Positions 19,246-26,995 of a stretch of DNA of 64,000 nt are shown here, one piece after another. Source of the DNA: Streptomyces sp. NBC_00442 (GTDB taxonomy: Bacteria > Actinomycetota > Actinomycetes > Streptomycetales > Streptomycetaceae); contig NZ_CP107918.1 in assembly GCF_036014195.1 (NCBI RefSeq), positions 6,386,001 through 6,450,000 on the forward strand, read 5' to 3'. The notes under the pieces are model-generated. The model made no database searches. It saw only the letters and a program-made list of their open reading frames with translations, and was not told where the DNA came from. The translations under genes and the position numbers were made by a program. The stretch's first letter is position 1; each line of letters opens with the position of its first letter.

Positions 19246-19287
19246 CGCACGAGACCCCCGGCGGGCAGCTGCCGGGGGTCTCGTGCG
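19246..19287. terminator. Bidirectional terminator between convergent genes
   Basis: Perfect 17-bp inverted repeat (19246-19262 and 19271-19287) with an 8-base loop, between the rightward ABC permease gene and the leftward siderophore-interacting gene. Confidence 0.85.
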
Positions 19288-19368
19288 GGGGCGCGGGGGA
19301 GTGGCGCGCTTCGGTCGGGGGAGCGGCCCGGCCGAAGCGCCGGCGGATCACGGTCCCGCCGGGCCGGC

Positions 19369-20214
19369 TCAGGCGGCGGGGGCCTCCTGCTCGCGCTCCA
19401 CCTGCTCGTTCCACTCCCGCTTGGCCGCGCGCCAGGCGTCGTCGTCCTGGCCCAGGCGCCAGTAACCCGAAATGGACAGCCGCTCGCGCGGCACGTGGTG
19501 CGAGACGCGGAGCAGCGCGCGCAGCTCCTTCACGAAGCCGGCCTCTCCGTGCACGAAGGCGTGCACGTCGCCGGCCGGGAAGTCCAGGCCCTTCACGGCG
19601 TCCACCAGCGCGGAGCCCACCGGGGCCTCGCCCCGGTGCAGCCATGTCACCGCGGTGCCGTCCGGGGTGCTGATCTTCTGCTCCTCCTCGGGGCCGCTCA
19701 CCTCGACGAAGGCGCGCACCACGGCGCCCGCCGGCATGCGCTCCATGGCCGCCGCGATCGCGGGCAGCGCGCTCTCGTCGCCGGCGAGCAGATGCCAGTC
19801 GGCGGCCGGATCCGGGGCGTATCCGCCACCGGGGCCGAGGAAACGCACCGTCTCGCCGGGCTTGACCCGGGCCGCCCACGGGCCCGCGAGGCCCTCGTCG
19901 CCGTGCACCACGAAGTCGACGGACAGCTCGCCGGCCTCCGCGTCCCACCCGCGCACCGTGTACGCGCGGGTGCTGGGCCACTGCTCGCGCGGGAACTCGG
20001 CGCGGATGCGCTCCATGTCGAAGGGCTCCGGGTAGCTCACGCCCTGCGCCGGGAACAGCAGCTTGATGTAGTGGTCGGTGTGTTCGCCCGCGCTGAAGCC
20101 GGCGAGCGACGCACCGCCGAGCACGACCCGCATCATGTGCGGGGTGATCCGCTCGGTGCGCACCACCTGTGCCTCGTTGATCTTCGGTGTCTTGCGAGAC
20201 GGCCGTTCTGCCAC
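19369..20214 (-). CDS. Siderophore-interacting FAD-binding protein
   Basis: 281-residue cytosolic ferric-siderophore reductase of the SIP/ViuB family, which releases iron from imported siderophores. The FAD-binding 'STRAYTVRGW' is at about residues 81-90, and the NAD(P)H domain follows ('LLAGDESALPAIAAAMERMP', 'HAFVHGEAGFVKELRALL'). The C-terminal 'ISGYWRLGQDDDAWRAAKREW' is typical. GTG 20214 has AGGGGAG seven bases upstream. A DmdR/DtxR-type iron box sits 22 bases upstream of the start codon, so expression should be iron-repressed. Confidence 0.94.
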   Translation of the reverse strand: MAERPSRKTPKINEAQVVRTERITPHMMRVVLGGASLAGFSAGEHTDHYIKLLFPAQGVSYPEPFDMERIRAEFPREQWPSTRAYTVRGWDAEAGELSVDFVVHGDEGLAGPWAARVKPGETVRFLGPGGGYAPDPAADWHLLAGDESALPAIAAAMERMPAGAVVRAFVEVSGPEEEQKISTPDGTAVTWLHRGEAPVGSALVDAVKGLDFPAGDVHAFVHGEAGFVKELRALLRVSHHVPRERLSISGYWRLGQDDDAWRAAKREWNEQVEREQEAPAA

Positions 20215-20235
20215 AGTGCGCTCCCCTGATTCACC

Positions 20236-20254
20236 ATTAGTTAGGTTTACCTAA
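20236..20254. promoter_or_regulatory. Iron box (DmdR/DtxR/IdeR-type operator)
   Basis: The 19-base sequence contains the palindrome TTAGGTTTACCTAA (20241-20254). From memory it matches the actinobacterial consensus TTAGGTTAGGCTCACCTAA at 14 of 19 positions. It lies directly upstream of the siderophore-interacting protein gene. Confidence 0.85.
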
Positions 20255-20263
20255 GCTAGCACT

Positions 20264-21187
20264 TCAGGCGCGGAGAGTGGAGAGCAGCCTGCCCGTCGCC
20301 CCGGCGAGCCCCCACTGCGCCACCAGCTCCTCCAGGGTCGCCGGATCGAGCGGCTCCGTGGGCAGCACCGGATCGAAGGCCGGCAGCGCCACGTCCATCG
20401 CGACCCGCACCACCTTCGGCGCGACGTCCAGATATTCGGCCGCCTCCAGGATTCCCCGGCGCTTGGCCGGGGTCAGCCGGGAGAAGCGGTCGGCCGCGGC
20501 CGCGCGGACCCCCGCCAGGTCGCCGTATTCGTTGATCAGCTGGGCCGCGGTCTTCTCGCCGATGCCCTTCACGCCGGGCAGCCCGTCGCTCGTGTCGCCG
20601 CGCAGCGCCGCGAAGTCCGCGTACTGGTCGGGGCGCACCCCGTACTTCGTGCGGATCATCTCGTCGTCGACCAGGTCGCAGTCGCCCACGCCCTTGCGCG
20701 GGTAGAGCACCCGCACCCCGCGCTCGTCGTCGACCAGCTGGAAGAGGTCGCGGTCGCCGGTCACGATGTCGACGGGGCCGGGCGCGAGGCCGGACAGGGT
20801 GCCGATCACGTCGTCCGCCTCGTACCCCGCGACACCCACACGGGCGATGCCCAGCGCGTCCAGGACGTCGTCGATCACCGGGACCTGCGGGGCGAGGGTG
20901 TCGGGGGTCTCCTCCTCGTCGGGCACGCCCGCCGGGGTCTCCTCGGCCACCCGGTGCGCCTTGTAGGAGGGGATCAGGTCGACCCTCCACTGCGGCCGCC
21001 AGTCCGCGTCCATGCACGCCACGAGGTCGTCCGGACGGTGGTCGTGGACCAGGCGGGAGATGAAGTCGAGCAGGCCGCGCACGGCGTTGACCGGCGTGCC
21101 GTCCGGGGCCCTGACCGTGTCGGGGACCCCGAAGTAGGCCCGGTAATAGAGGGACGAGGTGTCGAGGAGCATCAGGCGTCGCGTCAC
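20264..21187 (-). CDS. 5'-3' exonuclease (DNA polymerase I N-domain family)
   Basis: 307-residue stand-alone homologue of the Pol I 5' nuclease. Acidic metal-binding residues lie in 'MLLDTSSLYYR', 'GYEADDVIGTL' and 'DIVTGDRDLFQLVDD', and the H3TH DNA-binding motif in 'GLPGVKGIGEKTAAQLINEYG'. The open frame runs far upstream through the opposite-strand betaine genes; GTG 21187 (VTRRLMLLD) is chosen because homology starts there, although the GGGGG upstream is very close. Role would be flap or RNA-primer removal. The gene is divergent from the betaine transporter. Confidence 0.9.
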   Translation of the reverse strand: MTRRLMLLDTSSLYYRAYFGVPDTVRAPDGTPVNAVRGLLDFISRLVHDHRPDDLVACMDADWRPQWRVDLIPSYKAHRVAEETPAGVPDEEETPDTLAPQVPVIDDVLDALGIARVGVAGYEADDVIGTLSGLAPGPVDIVTGDRDLFQLVDDERGVRVLYPRKGVGDCDLVDDEMIRTKYGVRPDQYADFAALRGDTSDGLPGVKGIGEKTAAQLINEYGDLAGVRAAAADRFSRLTPAKRRGILEAAEYLDVAPKVVRVAMDVALPAFDPVLPTEPLDPATLEELVAQWGLAGATGRLLSTLRA

Positions 21188-21273
21188 ACCCCCGATGATG
21201 CCGCACACCACCGACAGTGACCGTCGGGAAGGGCGGGCGGGGGCGCGAGGGGAATGCGTGGAGGAGTACGTGA

Positions 21274-21295
21274 ACAAGTGAACTGGATCACTTGT
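21274..21295. promoter_or_regulatory. Palindrome in the betaine transporter control region
   Basis: Perfect 8-base arms ACAAGTGA (21274-21281) and TCACTTGT (21288-21295) with a 6-base spacer. It lies in the 261-base divergent gap between the exonuclease and the ABC ATPase gene. Its AT content is higher than the surroundings, as for an operator or promoter. Confidence 0.45.
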
Positions 21296-21395
21296 GCGTT
21301 TCTTCGGGAACCGACCGGGAAGGCGCGTCGCCGGAGCGGACCCAAGTATGGATTTCAACCATTTCTCGGGCTGCGGACCGAATCCGCGCCGCTCC

Positions 21396-21426
21396 ACGGC
21401 CCGCCCGCGGGGGTGCGGGCCGTTTT
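21396..21426 (+). terminator. Terminator-like hairpin in the betaine transporter leader
   Basis: 9-bp stem ACGGCCCGC/GCGGGCCGT (21396-21404 and 21415-21423) followed by TTTT (21423-21426). It sits only 22 bases before the ATPase start codon, so it would act as an attenuator or as a 5' mRNA structure rather than a normal gene end. Confidence 0.5.
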
Positions 21427-21448
21427 CAGTTCGACCCGTGAGGTGTAT

Positions 21449-22516
21449 GTGTCCAGGCTGCAAGCCGAGCAGCTCTACAAGGTGTTCGGCAGACGACCCG
21501 AGGAAGCCGTCAGCAGGCTCGAAGGCGGCGCCGACCGCGACGAGCTGCGGGCCGACGGGACGACCGCGGCGGTGATCGACGCCTCGTTCACGGTGGAACC
21601 CGGTCAGATCTTCGTGGTCATGGGCCTCTCCGGCTCCGGCAAGTCGACCCTGCTGCGCATGCTCAACGGGCTCCTGGAGCCCACGTCGGGCCGCGTCCTG
21701 TTCGACGGGCAGGACCTGACCGGTCTCTCCGCCCGCGACCTGCGCACGGTCCGCTCCAGCAAGATCAGCATGGTGTTCCAGCACTTCGCGTTGTTCCCGC
21801 ACCGCAGCGTCCTGGAGAACGCCGCGTACGGCCTCGAAGTACAGGGCGTACCCCGTGCCGAGCGCGACAAGCGTGCGGCCGAGGCCCTGGAACTGGCCGG
21901 CCTCGGAGGCTGGGGCGACTCCTGGCCCGACGAGCTCTCCGGCGGCATGCAGCAGCGCGTGGGCCTGGCCCGCGCCCTGGCCACCGACGCCGACCTGCTC
22001 CTGATGGACGAGTCCTTCAGCGCGCTCGACCCGCTGATCCGGCGCGACATGCAGGACCAGCTCCTCGAACTGCAGAAGCGGCTCAAGAAGACGATCGTGT
22101 TCATCACGCACGACCTCAACGAGGCCATGCGGCTCGGCGACAACATCGCCGTGATGCGCGACGGGCGCATAGTCCAGCTCGGCACCGCCGAGGACATCCT
22201 GCTCACCCCGGCCAACGACTACGTGGCCTCCTTCATCCAGGACGTCGACCGCTCCCGGGTGCTCACCGCGCTCTCCGTGATGACCGCCCCGCACCGGCCC
22301 GACGTGGGCACGTGCGACTGCGAGACCGTGCTGCCCGACACCCCCGTCGCCGACGTGTGCGCGGTGGCCGCGCGGGTCCCGCACCCCGTCGCCGTCAAGG
22401 ACAGCGAAGGCGCCGTGCTCGGCGTCGTGCCGCAGGAGCGCCTCATCGCCTTCCTCGGCGACGACAAGCAGGGCCCCGTGCCCTGCTCGACGAAGGATGT
22501 GGCCGCCCATGCCTAG
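21449..22516 (+). CDS. Glycine betaine/proline ABC transporter ATP-binding protein
   Basis: 355-residue ProV/OpuAA-type ATPase that drives osmoprotectant uptake. Walker A GLSGSGKST is at residues 59-67, the signature 'LSGGMQQRVGLARAL' and Walker B 'LLLMDESFSALDP' follow, and a CBS-like regulatory segment lies near the C-terminus ('DTPVADVCAVAARVPHPVAVKDSEGAVLGVV'). GTG 21449 is preceded by GAGGT; GTG 21443 is an in-frame alternative. The stop overlaps the permease gene by 8 bases. Expression is probably osmotically controlled through the structured leader upstream. Confidence 0.93.
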   Translation: MSRLQAEQLYKVFGRRPEEAVSRLEGGADRDELRADGTTAAVIDASFTVEPGQIFVVMGLSGSGKSTLLRMLNGLLEPTSGRVLFDGQDLTGLSARDLRTVRSSKISMVFQHFALFPHRSVLENAAYGLEVQGVPRAERDKRAAEALELAGLGGWGDSWPDELSGGMQQRVGLARALATDADLLLMDESFSALDPLIRRDMQDQLLELQKRLKKTIVFITHDLNEAMRLGDNIAVMRDGRIVQLGTAEDILLTPANDYVASFIQDVDRSRVLTALSVMTAPHRPDVGTCDCETVLPDTPVADVCAVAARVPHPVAVKDSEGAVLGVVPQERLIAFLGDDKQGPVPCSTKDVAAHA

Positions 22517-24311
22517 GCTCCACCTCGGCGACTGGGTCGACAGCGCCGTCAACTTCCTCCAGACCCACCTGTCCTGGCTGTTCGACGCCATCACCCATGT
22601 CGTCAACGGCATGTACAACGGCATCAACACCGTCCTCGACGCCCCCCAGCCCCTGCTGTTCGCCGGCATCCTCGCCGTCGTCGCCTGGTGGCTGCGCGGT
22701 CTGCTCGCCGGCGTCCTGACCTTCGCCGGATTCGCGCTGATCGACTCGATCCAGCTGTGGGACGACACCATGTCGACGCTGTCGCTGGTGCTCGTCGCCG
22801 CGATCGTGACGCTGGTCGTGGCGATCCCGCTCGGCATCTGGGCCTCGCGCTCCACGACCGTGAGCGCCGTGATGCGGCCGGTCCTCGACTTCATGCAGAC
22901 CATGCCGGCCATGGTCTACCTGATCCCCGGCATCATCTTCTTCGGCGTCGGCGTCGTGCCCGGCATCATCGCCACCATCGTCTTCTCGCTGCCCCCGGGC
23001 GTGCGCATGACCGAACTCGGCATCCGCCAAGTGGACGGCGAACTCGTCGAGGCGGCCGAGGCGTTCGGCACCACCCCGCGCAACACCCTGCTCCGGGTGC
23101 AGCTGCCGCTCGCCCTGCCGACCATCATGGCCGGCATCAACCAGGTCATCATGCTCAGCCTGTCCATGGTCGTCATCGCCGGCATGGCGGGCGGCGGCGG
23201 CCTCGGTGGCGCCGTCTACCGCGCCATCGGCAACGTCGACATCGGGCTCGGCTTCGAGGCCGGCATCTCCATCGTCGTCCTCGCCATGTACCTGGACCGG
23301 ATGACCGGCGCGCTCAGCCGCCAGGTCTCCCCGCTCGGCCGCCGCGCGCTCGCCAAGGCGAAGGCCGCCGCCGGCGGGCTCAAGATCTGGAACTACCGTC
23401 CGCAGCCCGTCGTCGCGATCGTCGGCGTGGTGATCCTCGCGCTGGTCGCCGGCGGCATGAACATGTTCGGCTCCTCCGGCGAGACCACCGCCTCCGGCGC
23501 CAAGAACGTGGGCAAGGGCAAGAAGATCTCGCTCGGCTACATCCCCTGGGACGAGGGCGTCGCCTCCACCTTCCTGTGGAAGGAGCTCCTGGAGCGCCGC
23601 GGCTTCACCGTCGACGCCCGCCAGTACGAGGCCGGCGCGCTCTACACCGGCATGGCCGGCGGCCAGATCGACTTCGAGACCGACTCCTGGCTGCCCACCA
23701 CGCACGCCCAGTACTGGGCGAAGTACAAGGACAAGCTGGAGGACGCGGGCTCCTGGTACGGCCCGACCTCCCTGGAGCTGTCGGTGCCGTCCTACGTCAA
23801 GGACGTCAACACCCTCGACGACCTCAAGGGCAAGGGTTCCGAGTTCAAGAACCGCATCGTCGGCATCGAGCCGAGCGCGGGCGAGACCGGGATCCTGAAG
23901 GACAAGATCCTCAAGCAGTACGGTCTGGACGGCGAGTACAAGGTCGTCGACGGCTCCACGCCCGGCATGCTCGCCGAGCTGAAGCGGGCGTACGCCAAGA
24001 AGGAGCCCATCGTGGTTCCGCTCTGGTCGCCGCACTGGGCGTACAACACCTACGACCTGAAGAAGCTCAAGGACCCGAAGGGGGCCTGGGGCAAGGGCGA
24101 CGACGTGCACACCCTGGCCCGCAAGGGCTTCGCCGCCGACAACGCGCAGGTCGGCACGTGGCTGAAGAACTTCCACATGGACGAGAAGCAGCTCACCAGC
24201 CTGGAAGCGAAGATCCAGTCCACCGGCAAGGGCAAGGAGCAGGACGCCGTGCGCGCCTGGCTGAAGGACAACCCGGGCCTCGCCGACAAGTGGACCCCGG
24301 TCGCTTCGTAG
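22509..24311 (+). CDS. Betaine ABC transporter permease fused to substrate-binding protein
   Basis: 600-residue fusion. Residues 1 to about 315 form a ProW-like permease with six or seven membrane helices and the EAA loop 'EAAEAFGTTPRNTLLRVQLPLALPTI'. A last helix (about 300-320) leads to an OpuAC-like binding domain (about 340-600) with 'GYIPWDEGVASTFLW' and 'DSWLPTTHAQYW', which supply the aromatic residues that cradle quaternary amines. The binding domain is therefore tethered on the outer face. ATG 22509 overlaps the ATPase gene; ATG 22497 is an alternative. A perfect 18-bp terminator follows. Confidence 0.93.
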   Translation: MPRLHLGDWVDSAVNFLQTHLSWLFDAITHVVNGMYNGINTVLDAPQPLLFAGILAVVAWWLRGLLAGVLTFAGFALIDSIQLWDDTMSTLSLVLVAAIVTLVVAIPLGIWASRSTTVSAVMRPVLDFMQTMPAMVYLIPGIIFFGVGVVPGIIATIVFSLPPGVRMTELGIRQVDGELVEAAEAFGTTPRNTLLRVQLPLALPTIMAGINQVIMLSLSMVVIAGMAGGGGLGGAVYRAIGNVDIGLGFEAGISIVVLAMYLDRMTGALSRQVSPLGRRALAKAKAAAGGLKIWNYRPQPVVAIVGVVILALVAGGMNMFGSSGETTASGAKNVGKGKKISLGYIPWDEGVASTFLWKELLERRGFTVDARQYEAGALYTGMAGGQIDFETDSWLPTTHAQYWAKYKDKLEDAGSWYGPTSLELSVPSYVKDVNTLDDLKGKGSEFKNRIVGIEPSAGETGILKDKILKQYGLDGEYKVVDGSTPGMLAELKRAYAKKEPIVVPLWSPHWAYNTYDLKKLKDPKGAWGKGDDVHTLARKGFAADNAQVGTWLKNFHMDEKQLTSLEAKIQSTGKGKEQDAVRAWLKDNPGLADKWTPVAS

Positions 24312-24332
24312 CGGACCGGGTTCCACCTGCCT

Positions 24333-24372
24333 TTCCGCAGCCGCGGCCGGTCTTCCGGCCGCGGCTGCGGAA
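24333..24372 (+). terminator. Terminator after the betaine transporter operon
   Basis: Perfect 18-bp stem (24333-24350 and 24355-24372) closed by a TCTT tetraloop, 21 bases after the operon stop. Confidence 0.85.
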
Positions 24373-24534
24373 CGTCGCGCTCCGGTCCGGTCGTGCTCCG
24401 GTCGCGGTCCGATCGCGTACGGAACGGTTGGCGATCTTGGCGGGACGGTCCCCTACGGCCCCGAAGCTGCGTAGGGTGACCTGCACGCAGCCGGTGCGAA
24501 CGCGGACCGGGTGAACGGGGAGGGAGCCCGGGAG

Positions 24535-25089
24535 ATGGACGACAAGGAAACTCTTCGGGTGGGAGTGGCGGTGCGGCGCCTGCGACGCAGCCTCGGCCTC
24601 ACCCTCGCCGTGGTCGCCGAGCGCAGCGGCCTTTCGGTGCCCTTCCTCAGCCAGGTCGAGAACGAGCGGGCCCGCCCCAGCGCCCGCTCCATCCAGCGCG
24701 TGGCGGACGCCCTGAACACCACGGTCGGTGAGCTGTACGACGCCGCCGACTGCACCCGCACCGTCGACGTCGTACGGGCCGAACCCGAGGGGGACGCCCA
24801 GGGCGCGCGGCCCCTGCTGCGCGGCCACCACCAGCTGCACGCCATGGAGTTCACCGGCGAGCAGGACACCGGACGCGAATTCCAGCACCGCAACGACGAG
24901 GTGATGTACGTGGCCGACGGAGCGGCCGAGGTGGAGGCGGAGGGCCGCGCCTACCGCCTGGAGCGGGGCGACACGCTGTGCCTGTCCGGCGGGGTGCGCC
25001 ACCGCTGGCGGGCGGCGCTGCCCGGCACCCGCATCCTCGTCGTGGCGGTCGCCGACCACATCGAGGCCATCGAGGAGACCCGCCACTGA
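24535..25089 (+). CDS. XRE-family regulator with cupin sensor domain
   Basis: 184 residues: an N-terminal XRE helix-turn-helix ('VRRLRRSLGLTLAVVAERSGLSVPFLSQVENERARPSARSIQRVADAL', about 10-60) and a C-terminal cupin barrel (about 110-175, 'EVMYVADGAAEVEAEGRAYRLERGDTLCLSGGVRHRW'). Such proteins sense small amines, sugars or amino acids. ATG 24535 has GGAGGGAG eight bases ahead; an in-frame GTG at 24511 is weaker. The next gene starts inside its stop codon, so the two are coupled. It may also control the betaine operon upstream. Confidence 0.88.
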   Translation: MDDKETLRVGVAVRRLRRSLGLTLAVVAERSGLSVPFLSQVENERARPSARSIQRVADALNTTVGELYDAADCTRTVDVVRAEPEGDAQGARPLLRGHHQLHAMEFTGEQDTGREFQHRNDEVMYVADGAAEVEAEGRAYRLERGDTLCLSGGVRHRWRAALPGTRILVVAVADHIEAIEETRH

Positions 25090-25802
25090 TGCGGGTGGTC
25101 TCCCTCGTCCCGTCCTTGACGGAGGCGGTCGCGGTCGGCGCGCCCGGCCTCCTGGTGGGAGTGACCGACTGGTGCACCCATCCGGCGGGCCTCGACGCCG
25201 AGCGGATCGGCGGCACCAAGAACCCGGACGTGGCGCGCGTCGTCGCGCTGGCGCCGGATCTCGTCGTCGCCAACGAGGAGGAGAACAGGGCCGCCGATCT
25301 GGCCGCCCTCACGGCCGCTGGCCTCGACGTCCTGGTCACCGAGGTCCGCTCGCTTCCGCAGGCCTTCGCCGAACTGGAGCGGGTCCTCGTCGACGGCTGC
25401 GGCCTCGCCAGGCCCGGCTGGCTCGACGCGGCCGAGCGGGCCTGGGCCGCGGTGCGTCCGGGGCCGCAGCGGCGGGCCGTCGTACCGATCTGGCGACGCC
25501 CCTGGATGGTTGTCGGCCGCGACACGTTCGCGGGCGACCTGCTGGCCCGGCTCGGCGTGCACAACGTCTACGCCGGCCACGCCGAGCGCTACCCCCGTAT
25601 CGCCATCGACGAGCTGAACGCGGCCGGCGCCGACCTCGTCGTGCTGCCCGACGAGCCCTACCGCTTCACGGCGGCGGACGGCCCCGAGGCCTTCCCGGAG
25701 CTGCCCGCGGCCCTCGTCGACGGTCGCCAACTGACGTGGTACGGGCCGTCGTTGGCCAACGCGCCGGCCGTGATCGGCGCGGCGCTCGGCATCGACGTCT
25801 GA
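25089..25802 (+). CDS. Helical-backbone metal receptor / cobalamin-type substrate-binding protein
   Basis: 237 residues of the BtuF/FhuD binding-protein superfamily: 'RVVSLVPSLTEAVAVGAPGLLVGVTDWCTHP' at the N-terminus, 'DLVVANEEENRAADLAAL', and 'GRDTFAGDLLARLGVHNVYAG' in the second lobe. It has no signal peptide or lipobox, so it is probably cytosolic, unlike true import binding proteins. The start ATG overlaps the regulator stop by one base (TGATG). No ABC partners are adjacent. A cobinamide or metal-chelate sensor or chaperone role is possible but unproven. Confidence 0.8.
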   Translation: MRVVSLVPSLTEAVAVGAPGLLVGVTDWCTHPAGLDAERIGGTKNPDVARVVALAPDLVVANEEENRAADLAALTAAGLDVLVTEVRSLPQAFAELERVLVDGCGLARPGWLDAAERAWAAVRPGPQRRAVVPIWRRPWMVVGRDTFAGDLLARLGVHNVYAGHAERYPRIAIDELNAAGADLVVLPDEPYRFTAADGPEAFPELPAALVDGRQLTWYGPSLANAPAVIGAALGIDV

Positions 25803-25812
25803 TGTCGGCGGG

Positions 25813-26925
25813 CTACTTCTTCACGGGCGCCGCGAGCAGCTTCCCGTTCACCAGGCCCCGTACGGTGTGGAACCCGGCCACCAGCCAGGCCGCCACCAGC
25901 AGCACGTACAGGGCCACCGCCAGCCAGTCGAAGGCGTGCAGCGCGGTGTGGCGGGCGAGGCCCTCCGCGCCGGTCACACAGGTGCCGACGGGGAAGGTGA
26001 AGGCCCACCAGGTCATCGCGAACCCCATGCCGCGCCGGGCCGCGCGCACCGCCATCGCCACCGCGAGCGCGAGCCACATCAGGGCGAAGCCCATCACCGG
26101 CACGCCGTAGAGGACGGCGAAGGCGGCCATGCCGTGCGCGTACGTGGCCTCGATGGAGCCGCCGGCGACATCGGCCAGCTTGTTCACGGCGGTCGTCGAC
26201 TGGCCGAGCGGGCCGAGGACCAGGAACAGGGTGGGGGTGAGGAACAGGGGCAGCGCGCCCCGGTGGATCAGGCGCGAGAACACCACCGGCAGGATGACCA
26301 GGGTGGCGAGCAGGCTCATCCCGAACATCGCGTACGAGCCGAGCAGCATCGCCTCGCGGGCCTGGCCGGCCGGCAGGTGGGGAACGAGCAGCGGGCCCAG
26401 CGTCGCCGACACCATGGGCGCGACCACCGGCAGCAGCCAGACCGGGGAGGCGCTGCCCGGAGCCACGTCGTGCCGCACGACCATCAGATACGGCACGGCC
26501 ACGGCGGCCGCGAGGCCGATCACCGTGCCCACCGCGTAGAGCACCCAAGCCAGCGGCACCGCCGCGCTCTCGCCGATCAGATCGGCGCCGACCGAGAGCG
26601 AGCCGATGCCGACGGCCAGGAACGCCATCGACAGACAGCCGTAGAAGGGCGCGACGGCCGGGTCGAGGAGGTGGGCGCGGGCCTGGTCGCGGTGGTGCAG
26701 CCAGTGCCCGGCACGGGCCACGAGCAGCACCGCGAGCAGGGCGAGGGAGAACGCCCAGATCAGCGGAAGGCCGGGGATGTGGAAGGGCAGTCCCGCGCCC
26801 GCGTTCGCGATGATGGCGGTGCCCATGACCGCGGCGTACCAGTTCGGCCCGAGATGGCGAAGGGCGGGGAGCCGGGCGGCGGCGAGGGGCCGGGTGCGGG
26901 GGCGCGGGGGCGCGATGGTGGCCAT
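25813..26925 (-). CDS. TDT-family membrane transporter (tellurite resistance/dicarboxylate type)
   Basis: 370-residue membrane protein with about ten hydrophobic helices, similar to the TDT/SLAC1 voltage-dependent anion channel family (TehA, Mae1, SSU1). The family opening 'LGPNWYAAVMGTAIIANAG' follows a short basic N-terminus, and 'GFAMTWWAFTFPVGTCVTGAEGLA' is a recognisable late motif. Substrates in the family include malate, sulphite and tellurite; none can be assigned. ATG 26925 is chosen; the frame extends further but into the divergent LysR gene. The stop converges with the upstream gene at 10 bases. Confidence 0.85.
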   Translation of the reverse strand: MATIAPPRPRTRPLAAARLPALRHLGPNWYAAVMGTAIIANAGAGLPFHIPGLPLIWAFSLALLAVLLVARAGHWLHHRDQARAHLLDPAVAPFYGCLSMAFLAVGIGSLSVGADLIGESAAVPLAWVLYAVGTVIGLAAAVAVPYLMVVRHDVAPGSASPVWLLPVVAPMVSATLGPLLVPHLPAGQAREAMLLGSYAMFGMSLLATLVILPVVFSRLIHRGALPLFLTPTLFLVLGPLGQSTTAVNKLADVAGGSIEATYAHGMAAFAVLYGVPVMGFALMWLALAVAMAVRAARRGMGFAMTWWAFTFPVGTCVTGAEGLARHTALHAFDWLAVALYVLLVAAWLVAGFHTVRGLVNGKLLAAPVKK

Positions 26926-26973
26926 GCATCCAGCTTCGGCCCGACGGCCGGGCCCCGCCACGCCCGTCGCGGC

Positions 26974-26985
26974 TATGGACCCATA
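26974..26985. promoter_or_regulatory. Candidate LysR-type operator
   Basis: TATGG-AC-CCATA, a 12-base palindrome of the T-N(10-11)-A type used by LysR regulators. It lies in the 70-base gap between the divergent TDT transporter (start 26925) and LysR gene (start 26996), ten bases before the LysR start codon. Confidence 0.45.
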
Positions 26986-26995
26986 AGCTGGGTTT

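Noticed and set aside
21300..21448. ydaO-type c-di-AMP riboswitch before the betaine transporter
   Set aside because: A CCGAATCCG fragment and GGACCCAAG are suggestive, but the conserved GCTAACC element and overall order are missing. A covariance-model search would settle it.
20264..22912. 882-codon leftward frame including the exonuclease
   Set aside because: Only the part up to 21187 is homologous to 5' nucleases; the rest is antisense to the betaine transporter genes.
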